Below are positions 24,604-35,019 of a stretch of 64,000 nt of DNA, piece by piece. Below the pieces are notes generated by a model. The model had not been told where the DNA came from and made no database searches. It saw only the letters and a list, made by a program, of their open reading frames with translations. Position numbers and translations under genes: made by a program. Source of the stretch: Lutjanus erythropterus. Lineage: Eukaryota > Chordata > Actinopteri > Lutjaniformes > Lutjanidae. The DNA is taken from assembly GCA_020091685.1 (NCBI GenBank), contig CM034607.1, forward strand, positions 4,812,630 to 4,876,629, read 5' to 3'. Numbering within the stretch: position 1 is the stretch's first letter; every line of letters begins with the position of its first letter.

Positions 24604-24661
24604 AGCCACACTGACAATGCTGCCTGCAGATGTGCCTGCAGGCAGCATTGTCAGTGTGGCT
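24604..24661. repeat. Perfect 26-bp inverted repeat, 6-nt loop
   Basis: Bases 24604-24629 are the exact reverse complement of 24636-24661, around the loop ATGTGC. The arms are GC-balanced and complex (they include ACTGACAATGCTGCCTGCAG), not simple sequence, and pairing stops abruptly at both ends. There are no flanking inverted repeats, so it is not the tip of a visible transposon. Transcribed from either strand it would make a perfect short hairpin. Confidence 0.9.
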
Positions 24662-25907
24662 GCTGTGGAACCATGTTTGCGCTCGCCTTCATGAGTTTCT
24701 TACCAGGTGATGAAAATGTTATTTTGGAGCCAGTCACGTTCTGAAATCGATAGCATAACCGATTGTATTTTTCTATTTAATTTACTGATAAAAGTTTGAT
24801 CAAAAACAAATGTTACTGGCTAAGATAACCATGTATATTAGATGTAATGTAATGTGAAATAATGGAATTATACATGACTTTTCTTTGTTGATATTGGCGT
24901 ATTTATCCACCATCAGTCACCCTGCTTTCTAAACACTGACACTGGCATTGGTACTTATTCCAATTCAAAACCCTGTCTTTTTCTAAACCTAACCAAGCTG
25001 CTACAGTTTCACGTTATCCATGCATTTAACGCCACGTGACTTACATAATATACTTACTCTCCACCGGTATGAAGATGTGTTGCACACGATGCGTGTTGTC
25101 GAAGGCTTCATGAGGTTGACAGGGCTGTGGTGGTACGTCAGACAACAAAGGCTGGGGGCCGCTGCTTTACGCCCTCAGTCTTTGTCACTGTCGCCTTTCA
25201 CACATAAACAGAAATATACATGTATGTGATGTAAAAGGCAGTGTGGCGGAGAGAATTCAGAGGGTTTCTGTGTTCTGTCTGCTTGCTCTTGGGGCGGGAA
25301 GTCATTATGTGCGTTACCACCTGGCCCTCCTCTTACCCATAATGCTGTATTGCTCTGTGGTAACAAATACCCCAAGGACAATAGCGAGGGACGACAAAGG
25401 ATGAAGATGAAGAGGAGGGTGGGTGCATGTTGTGCCTCAGAGTGAGGGCATGGCTCAGCAGGCTCGGCAGTGTCCCCTCGATGCTGGCTGGTTTTTGATG
25501 TTGAGAACTCGGAGTGGGCTTGGTTTTTAATGTTATGCAACTTTGAAGATGGAGTGTTTGAAGTTATGCATGAGTTGGACTCATTTCCAGCTTCTTCCTG
25601 ATTTGTTTTTGTTTTTTTTACCATCTCTTTCTTCTCTTCAAGCTTTTTTTTTTTTTTCTGTGAGAGGCACAAGTTATGTGTTTGAAGTGAAGGAATGTTT
25701 CAAGGGTATCTGCCGAAGCGCCCATTGTGGTAGTGGTCTTTGCTGTGCTTGCGTCTTAATTGTGTCTCTTAAGTAATTGTTGCTGCTGTGTTTCCTCATT
25801 CCCTCCCTCCTACAGAATCTATACTCTCTCTCTCCAAACTGTCTTGTCTTTCTTTGGGCTCTGTTCACAGATTTTACAGGAGAACATATGAAAGAACTTG
25901 GCCGATC
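24662..25907. other. No gene seen
   Basis: Contains a T15 run at about 25645-25659. The 165-codon minus frame at 25175-25672 runs through that T tract and has no motif. Confidence 0.35.
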
Positions 25908-26716
25908 TTGTGTAACTTTGAATGTAGGGGAAGAGTTGCAGGTTAAGATGTGCAGCAGAGAGAGCCGTTAACACAACATTGACATATTATCACATTATAT
26001 GGTTGTTATGGTAAAGTTTGTCGGCAGACATCTATTTACACATCCAGCAGATGCAGAGCAACATTCACTTAACAACTCCTTAGGGAAATATCTGACTCTT
26101 TAGCAGCTAAATGCGCCACTATGTTCACCAGATGTGCTAACTCGCTGGTTGGTGCTGAGCAGGTTGAACTGAAACAGTAAAGTACAGCAAAACAACGAGC
26201 TGAAAGACACTAAAACGATCCGTAGAGCAGAAGGGAACCACACGGTTAGTGATAATTCTCTGCGGGTTCATCACATTGACTGTATATAACGATAAACAAC
26301 ATGGCAGCTCCCTAAAAGTGAAACCAAAGCATCTTGATCGCCCCCTGGTGGCTGGCTGTATATGTCATAAACCCCACCTCCTCCATGTTAGTATATGGGA
26401 CATGGGCCAAACTAAAAAGTCAAACTATACATCAAATAATTTTTTCCCAAAGAGGGTTACAGCCATTTTGCGTAGTTCTTATCACACTAATCTATTTTCA
26501 ATTGTTCAAGTTTGATTTTAATTATCTTTACTAGGATGGGTAAGGATGTGTGAATATATGAATGTCCTCTGTCTGCAGCCAGTCTCACATACCACTGGAC
26601 CCATCAGTCTAACAATTTTTGTTCACATTTATGACTGTAATGTGAAACACCTCATGTGGTAGTGCTGATTCACATTTTTTAAAAAACACAAAAAGCCGGT
26701 GTAAAATCTCTACCAA
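25908..26716. repeat. Tandem duplication, unit A
   Basis: Aligns block by block with unit B starting 26722: TTAACACAACA, AGAGCAACATTnA, AAGACACTAAAA, TTCATCACATTGACTGTA, CTAAAAGTGAAACC, CCTGGTGGCTGGCTG, CACATACCACTGG, CATCAGTCTAA. The period, measured on TTAACACAACA (25968 and 26783), is 815 bp. The unit itself resembles a dispersed teleost repeat. Unit A keeps the intact site GACTGTATATAACGATAAAC where unit B carries a transposon. Confidence 0.8.
26339..26355 (-). promoter_or_regulatory. CTCF-like motif in unit A
   Basis: CGCCCCCTGGTGGCTGG is a near-perfect reverse complement of the CTCF core (CCACCAGGGGGCG). Direction is minus. The same text recurs in unit B. Confidence 0.5.
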
Positions 26717-27116
26717 CTGCTGACTACAAGATGTAAATCTAGAGTAAGGTTTACAGGTTAAAATGGGCAGCAGAGCAAACTGTTAACACAACACTGATAT
26801 ATGATAACATTCTACAGTTGTACTTGCAAACTTGCTAGCAGGTATCCATTTACACATACAGCAAACACAGAGCAACATTGATTTAGCAACTCCTGAAGGA
26901 AATACCTGACTCTTCACCAGCTAGTTACTGTGAGCATCTGTTGTTAGGTGCTGTGCGGGTAGTGTACAGTGAGTTTATCATAGCGTCTTCACTGAAAACA
27001 CCTGCTGGACAAATTTTATAAAAGCAATGAGCAGAAAGACACTAAAATGATAAGTAGAGCAGAGGGAAACTGCAGGATTGGTGATGATTCTCTGTGGGTT
27101 CATCACATTGACTGTA

Positions 27117-28621
27117 CAGTGCTACAGTGCAAATTTATTAGACCACCACCCAATGTAAAGTTTGTGCCACAGCTGCCCTAAATTAACAGCATTGGTAATT
27201 ACCAAAATTATTTTTATGTTTCTGTAATAGTTAATGCACCTGTATGTAGAAGCTCTTTAACCAAAATGATATTTTTAATGCTAAAATATAATTATTATTG
27301 TTATCCATGAATTTTCAAATTTACTGTTTTACAGAAAAACAGAACAAAAAACAGCATTCCTGAACAGAAGAATTATTTTCAGTGGTTGAATGTTATGCTT
27401 AATTAATTTTTGACTTCTCAGAGAAGCACAGTGAGTCACCTCAAATTTGGGTATAAAAAGGTGAATTCAGTTTAAAATTCCTCATTCCTGTTCAAAATGG
27501 TAAAATGTCGAGAGCTCACTGAAAATGAAAGAGATCACATTAAAGCACTTCATGATCCTGGATGATCTCTGAGACAAACAGGGAAAGACATAAAGTGTCT
27601 CACAGTGTGGTCAAGTATGGTTTGGAGTCAATTGCTGAGACTGGTACTTACAAAATGACAGGAAACGAAAGTTAACTGAAGCAGATGTCAGACACCTCAA
27701 GATTTTAAAGGAAGACCACTGTTGATCTTCAGGCAGAGATAAATGCTTCTAGATCAGAGTCTGAGAAAGTCTCCAGAAGGACCAAAAGCAGATGACTGAT
27801 GGAACAAGGCTTAAAGGGAAGAGTAGCTGCTAAGAAGCCATTATTGAGGCCTGCAAACATCCAGAAACTCCTCAGATCCACAAACACTGGACTGTTGATG
27901 TGTGGAAGAAGGTACTCTGGACGGATGAGTCCAAGTTTTACCTCTTCAGTCAGCATCATCGTGTTAATGTCTGCAGAAAACCTGGAGAACGTTTTGATAC
28001 CAGATACACCCACAGTGAAACACAGTGGAGATTCCATTATAGTACGGGGTTCCATTTGTGGAAACGACGTGGGCAAATTAGTGAAAATCAACGGTATCGT
28101 GAACAAGAATGTCTACCACAACATCTTAGTGCATCATGGAATCCCTTCTGGACTGAATCTGATTGGTCGTGGGTTCATATACCAACAAGACAATGAGCCC
28201 AAGCAAACTTCAAAGCTGTGCAGAGACTATTTGACCAAGAAAAAGGAATCTGGAGTTCTGGAACTGATGGACTGACCAAGTCAAAGTCCAGATTTGAATC
28301 CTATTGAACAAATTTGGGATTTAGTAGGTTCAAAGATTGATCACACAAAAGTTTCATCTAAAGCAAGTCTGTGGGAACAGCTAGAGACTATTTGGAACTC
28401 AATAACAAAAGAGACTGTGAAAAAAGTACATAAAAACAATGTCAGCAAGAATGTAAGCTGTTATCAAGGCCAAAGGAGGCCATACAAAGTTTTTTGGTTA
28501 TTATGTGTGAAAAAGGACTATTTAGTTGTTTCAGTTTCAGTCAAAGTTTTTGAAAGACTTCTAAAATATTAATGTTTTCTTGTTTTTATGACAGGTAGTC
28601 TAATATATTTGTTAAGCACTG
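27117..28621 (+). mobile_element. Tc1/mariner element, about 1.5 kb, TA target
   Basis: The ends are CAGTGCT...AGCACTG and the imperfect inverted repeats extend about 30 bp (left ...TTTATTAGACCACC, right reversed ...ATATTAGACTACC). The element is flanked by TA on both sides (27115-27116 and 28622-28623). Unit A of the surrounding duplication shows the same locus text with a single TA and no insert, which confirms both boundaries. It carries a dead transposase gene on the plus strand. Confidence 0.9.
27497..28510 (+). pseudogene. Tc1-type transposase, disabled, DD38E-like spacing
   Basis: The likely start is the ATG at 27497 (MVKCRELTENERDHIK), giving an N-terminal helix-turn-helix DNA-binding part; the last codon is TGA at 28508. 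Recognisable blocks are KLTEADVRHLK (about 27670), GLKGRVAAKKPLLRPANIQK (about 27809), KKVLWTDESKF with the first catalytic Asp (about 27906), VGKLVKINGI, GFIYQQDNEPKQTSKLCRDY with the second Asp (about 28188), and SPDLNPIEQIWDL with the catalytic Glu (about 28306). I count 38 residues between the second Asp and the Glu, more than the 34 of classical Tc1, which fits the DD38E branch called Intruder. It is broken by several frameshifts and stops, including TGA at 28273 where a Trp is expected. Such enzymes cut and paste the element at TA; this copy cannot. Confidence 0.85.
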
Positions 28622-28662
28622 TATATGAAGATGGACAACATGACAGCTTCCTAAAAGTGAAA

Positions 28663-28680
28663 CCACCCCCTGGTGGCTGG
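28663..28680 (-). promoter_or_regulatory. CTCF-like motif in unit B
   Basis: CCACCCCCTGGTGGCTGG is the duplicate of the motif at 26339, same direction, one base altered at the 5' side. The Tc1 insertion lies between the two motifs and raises their separation to about 2.3 kb. Confidence 0.45.
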
Positions 28681-28985
28681 CTGCAGTATAGGTAGAACAT
28701 AGACCAACCTAAAAAATCAAAGTACACCTTAAGTAAATTCACCCCATAGATGGTTCCTGTCATTTTAGGTAGTTTTTTTTATCATGCTGATGTTTGCTTA
28801 AGTGTTTAACTGTTTTAATTATCTGTGTGTGTACGAGTTTCCTCTGTCCACAGCTAATTTCACATACCACTGGGTCCATCAGTCTAAAAGTTTTTATTTG
28901 TATTTATGTCTGTATGCTCAAGGACCTCATGTAGTTGCGGTGATTCACAAATTTTTTTATATGCCTGTATAAAATCTATATGTAA

Positions 28986-29941
28986 ATTGCGCTATAAATT
29001 CTGGGTCTCTCTCACACTAAAACAGTAACAAAAGATGTAGTTTGATGATCATGGGAGTTGTTTTCTTGACCTTTAAACATTGACCATAGCTGATGAAAAC
29101 CTCTGACATGACTTGTGCAGGAATTAGGTTCATCGCCAATGTAACATGTTATGATCAGTTTTATCCACATTGTGTTTTGTCATGTTTGTCAGCTTCCTTC
29201 GTCACTCTGTGACATATCTGACATATCCTGTTTTCCAGGACACACCGTTATCTTGAATAAAGTCACAGATTTAATTACAATTGCAAAGGAGTAAGATGCA
29301 AATATTCTTTTCAGGTTGCCTGCCGGAGATCTGCACGCCTACCGAATGACCTCTTGCAGTTAGTTATTCACTGCTATAAAAACAGGAAGTCATGTCATAA
29401 TTGACAAGTAAACAGTAGCTCACAATTGAGCTCCAACCCCGCGCAGACTCTGGCCCCAAATGATGTCACCAGCGCAAGATGGCAGCGCTCATATTTGGGA
29501 TATTTTGTCTCTATTTTTGTTCAATGGGAGGAAGTGGAGATACATTGTCCATCCTTATACAGCGTATGGATCAACACTAAGAGTGGCTTTAGCTGTATTA
29601 AACTCAAAGTGCAGGAGGAATCATCCAAATTATATATAATTGCAAAATTAATTATGTTTTACATTTGACAAATACCAAGAGATACCAGGAGAAAACAGGA
29701 TACAAGGAACACAGGGAAAAAAACTGGAAATATAGTTTTTATTCACTGTCTTTAAGTCTGCTCCTTAGAAAAAAAATCCCTTCACATTTTCTGATCCCTT
29801 TAGAATGAGTATAAGGTTTGAAGGTTATTTGTTTGCCACTGTGCAACACAAGGTCGCACATTGAAATGATTGTTGTAATTCTTTCCTGCTGCACATACAT
29901 TCAACATATATACAGATTATTAATGCAGTAGACTATGATAA
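28986..29941. other. No gene seen
   Basis: AT-rich spacer. AAGATGGCAGCGCTCATATT near 29478 resembles text from a dispersed teleost repeat; ends are not visible. Confidence 0.35.
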
Positions 29942-30114
29942 TCAGTGTTGGGAGGGTTACTTTAAAAATGTAGTCCATTACCTGTTAAAAATGTAATCAG
30001 TAACATAATCCAAGTATCATAATATTAAAGTAATACAACTTCATTACTTTCTGTTATTTTTGGATTATCTCAATATAATATATGGTGAAATTGTTCAGCC
30101 TGATATTGTGTTTT

Positions 30115-30370
30115 TAGTGCTGCAGCTAATAATTATTTTCATCATCAATCTATCAATTAATTGTTTAGTTGTCTGGTTCATGAAATGTAAGAAAAAGGTG
30201 ATAAATGTTCAACAAAGTCCAAGATGATGTCTTGAAATGTTTTGTTTTGCCCTCAACCCAAAAATATTCCATGTACTGTCAGAGAGGAGTAAAGAAACAG
30301 TCAAATATCACAATAGAAGCAGATTTATTTAATGGTCAGTTAATAATAGATTAATCATTGCAGCTCTGAG
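30115..30370. mobile_element. hAT-like MITE, family H copy 2, nested
   Basis: Begins AGTGCTGCAGCTAATAATTA and ends ATTAATCATTGCAGCTCT. Internal text (AAGATGATGTCTTGAAATGT, CTGTCAGAGAGGAGTAAAGA) matches the copy at 21.6 kb. Flanks GTGTTTTT and GTGTTTCA could be a decayed 8-bp target duplication. Confidence 0.7.
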
Positions 30371-30436
30371 TGTTTCATGTTCATTGTTAGGTTTATTAGT
30401 TTGCCCAGCCTCTCCTTCCTTTTTGCGCAATTTACT

Positions 30437-30465
30437 GATTGATTGATTGATTGATTGATTGATTT
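30437..30465. repeat. (GATT)7 microsatellite
   Basis: Seven tandem GATT units inside the outer hAT-like element. Confidence 0.9.
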
Positions 30466-30713
30466 AAAGACATAGTCAGTGAAACATTTTTCACTAGAGG
30501 CCTTGATAATGAATTGGCAGCTGAGTGTGCACTGTGCATGGTACTATATTGTTCTTTATTTTAAAATTATAATCCTACTAGTAATCCCAATTTTTACTAA
30601 ATGTATCTGTAGTCCGATTGTATTTTTTTTTTTTTATCTGTAACTGTAATGGAATACAGTTTTTTTGTATCCAGATGACATAATTGCGTTAAATGTAATC
30701 CCAAGTCTGGGAA

Positions 30714-31129
30714 TAAAATCTAAAAAAATAAATAAATAAGACAATATATCCATATGTGCACTTATACACTCTGGAAATGTAATTCTGTAGTGCATGTTTT
30801 GGGTTTACATCTAGAGGCATGTCAATAGTAGCAACAAGACAGTGATGATAATAATGTCGACATCTTAACATTAAAAACACGACAGGTGTTGGAAAAAAGG
30901 CGTCTAAGTGTAGGACTATTAAAATGTGTATGTGTTGATAGATGTGAGGATTTACTTTGTGACATCTAATCAGATTTCAACCATGCCAGTCTCCTAATAA
31001 ACAAAGCCAACATGTATTTGATCTCGCCCCGTCAGACGAAAACTTATTTAAAAATGTGTGGAGTGAAAACAATATTTCAGCCTGATACAGGATCTATTTT
31101 CATGCAGCCCCAGATTTCTCCATTTACCG
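30714..31129. other. No gene seen
   Basis: AT-rich spacer. Confidence 0.4.
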
Positions 31130-31760
31130 CTCGCAATAAACAACAGCGAGCTGCTCAGCGCCATCTCTTCCTTCACTTGCTCCTCTCTGCCCCTTGTCAA
31201 AAAAGACAAATGACGTGAATCCTTCCTTTTAAGAACGCTGCAGCCCATTTTGGATCGCTCTGTGGGAGCAATAGCACTGTTCAATATTTAGGATTAGGCT
31301 TTGACAGCATGGAGGAGGAACCATTATCCCATTGTCGTGTGAAGCCGGAGAGAGCGGTTTGGATCTCTGTGATGTGCACTTTTAATGAGGCCCATTAAAT
31401 CAAGTGGCAGTTCCTCACAAGGAAAAGTTGGTCGGTGTTTAATAGTTTCACCGCAAGCTTACATAAGCCCCTTTAATTCAGCGCTCGGGCGCTCTTTCCG
31501 GGCAGCGCCGGGAGAAGGCTCCCTTGCTCCGCCGAGAGGCACGCAACAGCAATTAGCCGTCCTCTGGAGTCTTAATTAGGGAGCCACGTCGACCTGAAGA
31601 CGAGCGCGTGAGAGGACCACACGTCGGTCAACAGCCAAACAAAAATAGATGAAAAAATAGAGGCTCCAATTAATTACAGACTCCAAATGAGCATCCAAGT
31701 AGTAGCAGGCCTTGAGAGGCGAGAGGAATAAAGTCAGGCAGGGCTGCTTAAACTCTCCTG
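31130..31760. other. GC-richer, repeat-poor block, candidate conserved non-coding DNA
   Basis: This block is free of transposon text and microsatellites and clearly differs in composition from its flanks. It carries a cluster of homeodomain-type cores (TTAATGAGGCCCATTAAATC, GCAATTAGCC, CTTAATTAGG, CCAATTAATTACAG) interleaved with GC-rich words such as AGCGCTCGGGCGCTC. No reading frame has a known domain. The pattern is what developmental enhancers often show, but conservation cannot be judged from one sequence. Confidence 0.3.
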
Positions 31761-31962
31761 GAGTGATGGAGGACTGCCACCGGTTCAGACCCTTTCTTTT
31801 ACTCCGGTCCCTACATGCAGAGCTCGCTTTAGAGACGAGGAAGAACGCTTATGAAGCAGCTCCCAGCGCCTGAGGGCAAACTGATCTCACTGATCTTAGA
31901 TTGTACGCTATATGTTCTTTAATTAGCTCGTAACTGACTTTGAAAGGCTATTGTCTCCGCTA

Positions 31963-33098
31963 CACTCTTAGAAATATAGGTTGGCTGGGTTCTAGATGAA
32001 ACCCTTGGACGAGGAAAGGGTTCTTAAAGGAAAGGCCTAGTTGTGTTTTATATGAAACCCTTGGAATAAGAAAGGCTACTTGTGAGAACGCCCTGGGGGG
32101 GTTCTAGATGAAAACCTGGCAATATAAAATGCTCTTTGGTAGAGTGTCCTGGGTGGGTTCTACATTAAACCCTTGAAATATAAAAGATTCTTGTTAGAGT
32201 GCTGTGAGTGGGTTCTAGATGAAACCTTAGGAAGATAAAAGGGTTCTTCATAGAATGCCCTCGGAGAGTTCTGGCTGAAAGCATTGGATTATAAAAGGGT
32301 TCTCAGTAGAACAACCTAGGCAGATTCTAGCTGAAACCCTTGGAATATAAAAAGGTTCTTGGCGGAACACCCTGGCTGGGTTATATATTAAAGGCTCTTG
32401 CTGCAACAACCTCAGTGGGTCCCGGATGAAACCCTTGGCATATAAAAGGGTTCTAGTAGAACCACCTGGCTTGGTTGTAGATGGAACACTTGGATTATAA
32501 TAGGGTTCTTGGTGGAAGATCCTGTGTGGGTTCTAGATGAAACCCTTGGAATATAAAAGGGTTCTTAGAACTGCCTGTATTGGTTCTAAATGAAACCCTC
32601 AGAATATAATGCTAGTTGCCCCTGGGTGGGTTCTAGCTGAAACCATTGAATATTAAAGGGCTCTTGCTGCAATAACCTGAGTGGGTCCCAGATGAAACCC
32701 TTGGAATATAAAAGGGTTCTCAGGAGAACCACCTGGGTTGGTTCTAAATGAAACACTTGGATTATAATAGGGTTCTTGGTGGAAGGTCCTGTGTGGGTTC
32801 TGGATGAAACCCTTGGAATATAAAAGAGTTCTTGCTAGAACCCAATGGGAGAGTTCTGTTCACTTTGAGAAGGTGGAAAGGTTCTGGATAGAGCCCGTAG
32901 AGAGAGTTCTGTGTGGAGGCAAAACACCTTAGAAGAGTTCTCTGTTGAACCTTTCATAGGGGGTTATTCGTATGACCCTGTATGTTGGGTTCTAGGCAGC
33001 CTTAAATATTTTTTTTATTAGGGAACAAAAAAGGTTCTCCCATGAAAACAAGCCAAAGAGCCCTACGGTTCTAGTTAGCACTTTAATTTCTAAGAGTG
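31963..33098. mobile_element. TA-flanked non-autonomous element with tandem hairpin units
   Basis: Perfect 13-bp inverted termini CACTCTTAGAAAT (31963-31975) and ATTTCTAAGAGTG (33086-33098), with TA on each side. The inside is an array of about 16 degenerate units of about 57 bp, idealised as GGTTCTAGATGAAACCCTTG then GAATATAAAAGGGTTCTTGG and a GAACNNCCTGGGTGG tail. Within a unit AACCCTT and AAGGGTT are inverted, so each could fold. There is no transposase frame. The termini resemble a widespread fish family with CACTCTTA/CACTGTTA-like tips; I cannot name its superfamily. Confidence 0.75.
31985..32870. repeat. About 57-bp satellite-like array with higher-order repeat
   Basis: Units follow each other nearly without spacer. 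A block of several units recurs: ATTAAAGGCTCTTGCTGCAA (about 32388) to GGTGGAAGATCCTGTGTGGG (about 32529) reappears as ATTAAAGGGCTCTTGCTGCA (about 32652) to GGTGGAAGGTCCTGTGTGGG (about 32788), an offset of about 264 bp or roughly five units. One unit in each block is shortened. Confidence 0.8.
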
Positions 33099-33150
33099 TA
33101 GCTGATGCTTCATTTGGTTAATTGGCATTCAGTGCATGCTCTCCTTTTTT

Positions 33151-33159
33151 GTGTGTGTT

Positions 33160-33192
<33 letters not shown>
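33151..33192. repeat. (GT)n microsatellite
   Basis: An interrupted first part, then (GT)15 at 33163-33192. Confidence 0.95.
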
Positions 33193-33195
<3 letters not shown>

Positions 33196-33234
33196 GGCTT
33201 TACCTGCTTTTGTTCCACCTCTTTCCCTCAGTGT

Positions 33235-33435
33235 GAAGCAGGTACTGCTGCCGTGGCCATGGTGATGAGAAACAGCATCAGGGAGGATGACAAAAGACAA
33301 TTGCCATGGTGATGGTGAACAATGTTTGGCATTCATGTGTCGACAGTAAAGATGATACGGTGACGTGGCGACGGTGAGGATTTCTGTAATGGCCGTTACG
33401 ACAGCGATGAGAGTTATGGTGATGACTGTGATGAG
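33235..33435. repeat. Degenerate GGTGATG-type low-complexity DNA
   Basis: Repeated GCCATGGTGATG, GGTGACG, ACGGTGAGG and TATGGTGATGACTGTGATG words make a loose short-period repeat. A similar GTGACGGCG-rich stretch lies at 35605-35700. Confidence 0.55.
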
Positions 33436-34897
33436 CTTTAACACCTTCTCTGCCAGAGTATTGTTTCTAAGTTGCCAGCCAGCATTTCTGATTATATTTA
33501 GTAATCTTTGAAGACCCTTAGAATAATTTGTTCTCTGAATATGTCAATGGGGAATATATAAAAAGAAGAAACAGTAAACACATTTTATTATACTATAACT
33601 TTTTATTTTATTATTGTATAACTTTAATTCATTTTTTATAAAAATTTGAATGTTGGTGATTTTTATCAAAAAGGCAAAAATAATGGATTTTTAAGAAAGA
33701 AAAAATGATTTTAAGACCTGGATCTTAATTCCCTCAATTCCATATCTGAAATAATATCACAGTAAAATATATAAGGTTGGTAAACATTATATGCAGAAAA
33801 TGAGAGTAAACTATTTCTATCAAATCTTATGTCACGATTTAGTCAGACACACTTATCTTATAGCATCTAATTATCAAAAAGAAGCTTAAGAAACTAAACT
33901 AAACACTGTCGAGATGTTGGTGTGTTACCTGTCACCTCTGGCAGGTAGGAATGAAGGAGATATGGAACTCACTCGACTTCGTGTCTGAAACAACAGTATT
34001 TGCATCTATCTAACTATATCAAACTAAATAAAACACATTATTGATTGTGTTGCTTGCCCCCCTGGTACATGGGAATGGAGAACGAGACCTAGGCCATGTT
34101 ACAGAAGCTTTCTATCATGAACCTTAAATTAAGGCAAGAAGAGTTTGAGATAGGATTTTGTCCATTTTATTATTTCAAAGGAAAATCTGAGCTAACTGTA
34201 GGAATCTCAGGTTAGGATATCCTAAACACTCAATCTAACTACGAACTATGGACATCCGTCTTTTAGATAAAAACCTTTATCTTCTGACCAAGCTAAAAAA
34301 AAAAAACTTTGTAAGCATTGTTTTGTTCACATTAAAACATATACTGAACATGTACATATACTGATTATACAAGTTAGTGAATGTGACTACCATTAGTTAA
34401 CACTATCATCAGCTACTGTTAGCTAGTAAGTACGTTGGCTACAAAGTTGGGATGTTTGTGAAACATACTTTTCTTATATGAACTGTTAAACTAAATCAGG
34501 TCCTAACCCCATTTATTACCATGGTTACCAAACAGTTAATATACAAGTTTGGGAGTTTCAGTAATACGGACCCTGGACATTAAAGTCCTTCACTCTCAAA
34601 TATCACAATCTGTTACTTATGTCTTGTAGTAATATCTCTCCCCCGGCGTGTCCGCCATATTGATGAGATGTTTCGGAGTCAGTCCCGTCATCTCTCTCTC
34701 TCCTGTCAGTATCTGTTTTACTTTCGCTCTCATGGCAATCCTGACTCAACTCACAAGACTTTTCATTCAACTGTTCATCATGTAATTATTTGTTACCTAC
34801 ATAGTTAACATGTCCACCTCCACGTGGTCTTCTATTAAATCCTAATGTCTAAACCATAGGCAATAAAGGTGTAGGGTACAGGTACATACTAGTCATT
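33436..34897. other. No gene seen
   Basis: AT-rich DNA. The part from about 33.9 kb onward may be the body of the element whose right end is at 35.0-35.18 kb, but no matching left end is visible. Confidence 0.35.
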
Positions 34898-34914
34898 GCT
34901 GCCCTCTGGTGTTT
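34898..34914 (-). promoter_or_regulatory. CTCF-like motif, minus
   Basis: GCTGCCCTCTGGTGTTT; its reverse complement ACACCAGAGGGCAGC fits the CTCF core with one weak position. Lower confidence than the 9.4 and 26.3-kb motifs. Confidence 0.3.
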
Positions 34915-35019
34915 GGGAGTATTAACTCTTTTTACTGGTAGTGGGTACCATACATAGATTAAAAAATTGACAGTTGTCACTAAACTAATATATGTACATT
35001 AAAAAGCTAGAATAAAGTA

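Larger units (their letters stand above)
26722..28985. repeat. Tandem duplication, unit B (split by a transposon)
   Basis: Direct repeat of unit A, beginning a few bases after unit A ends. Without the 1505-bp insert it is about 760 bp. It has 30-80 extra bases (around 26950-27040) relative to unit A. Substitutions between units are frequent, so the duplication is not recent. Confidence 0.8.
29943..30713. mobile_element. hAT-like non-autonomous element with a nested insert
   Basis: The left end CAGTGTTGGGAGGGTTACTT and the right part GTAACTGTAATGGAATACAG...AAATGTAATCCCAAGTCTGG are opposite ends of a familiar teleost element whose tips read CAGTGTTGG. The interior is interrupted by another MITE at 30115-30370. 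A (GATT)7 run lies at 30437-30465. Confidence 0.65.

Noticed and set aside
25175-25672. 165-codon minus-strand frame
   Set aside because: Begins with a Lys run from a poly-T tract and shows no domain.
27799-28275. 158-codon frame as a host gene
   Set aside because: It is part of the Tc1-type transposase relic and shifts frame relative to the conserved blocks on both sides.
31985-32870. CRISPR-like array
   Set aside because: Units are degenerate and contiguous without unique spacers, and the setting is a vertebrate transposon.
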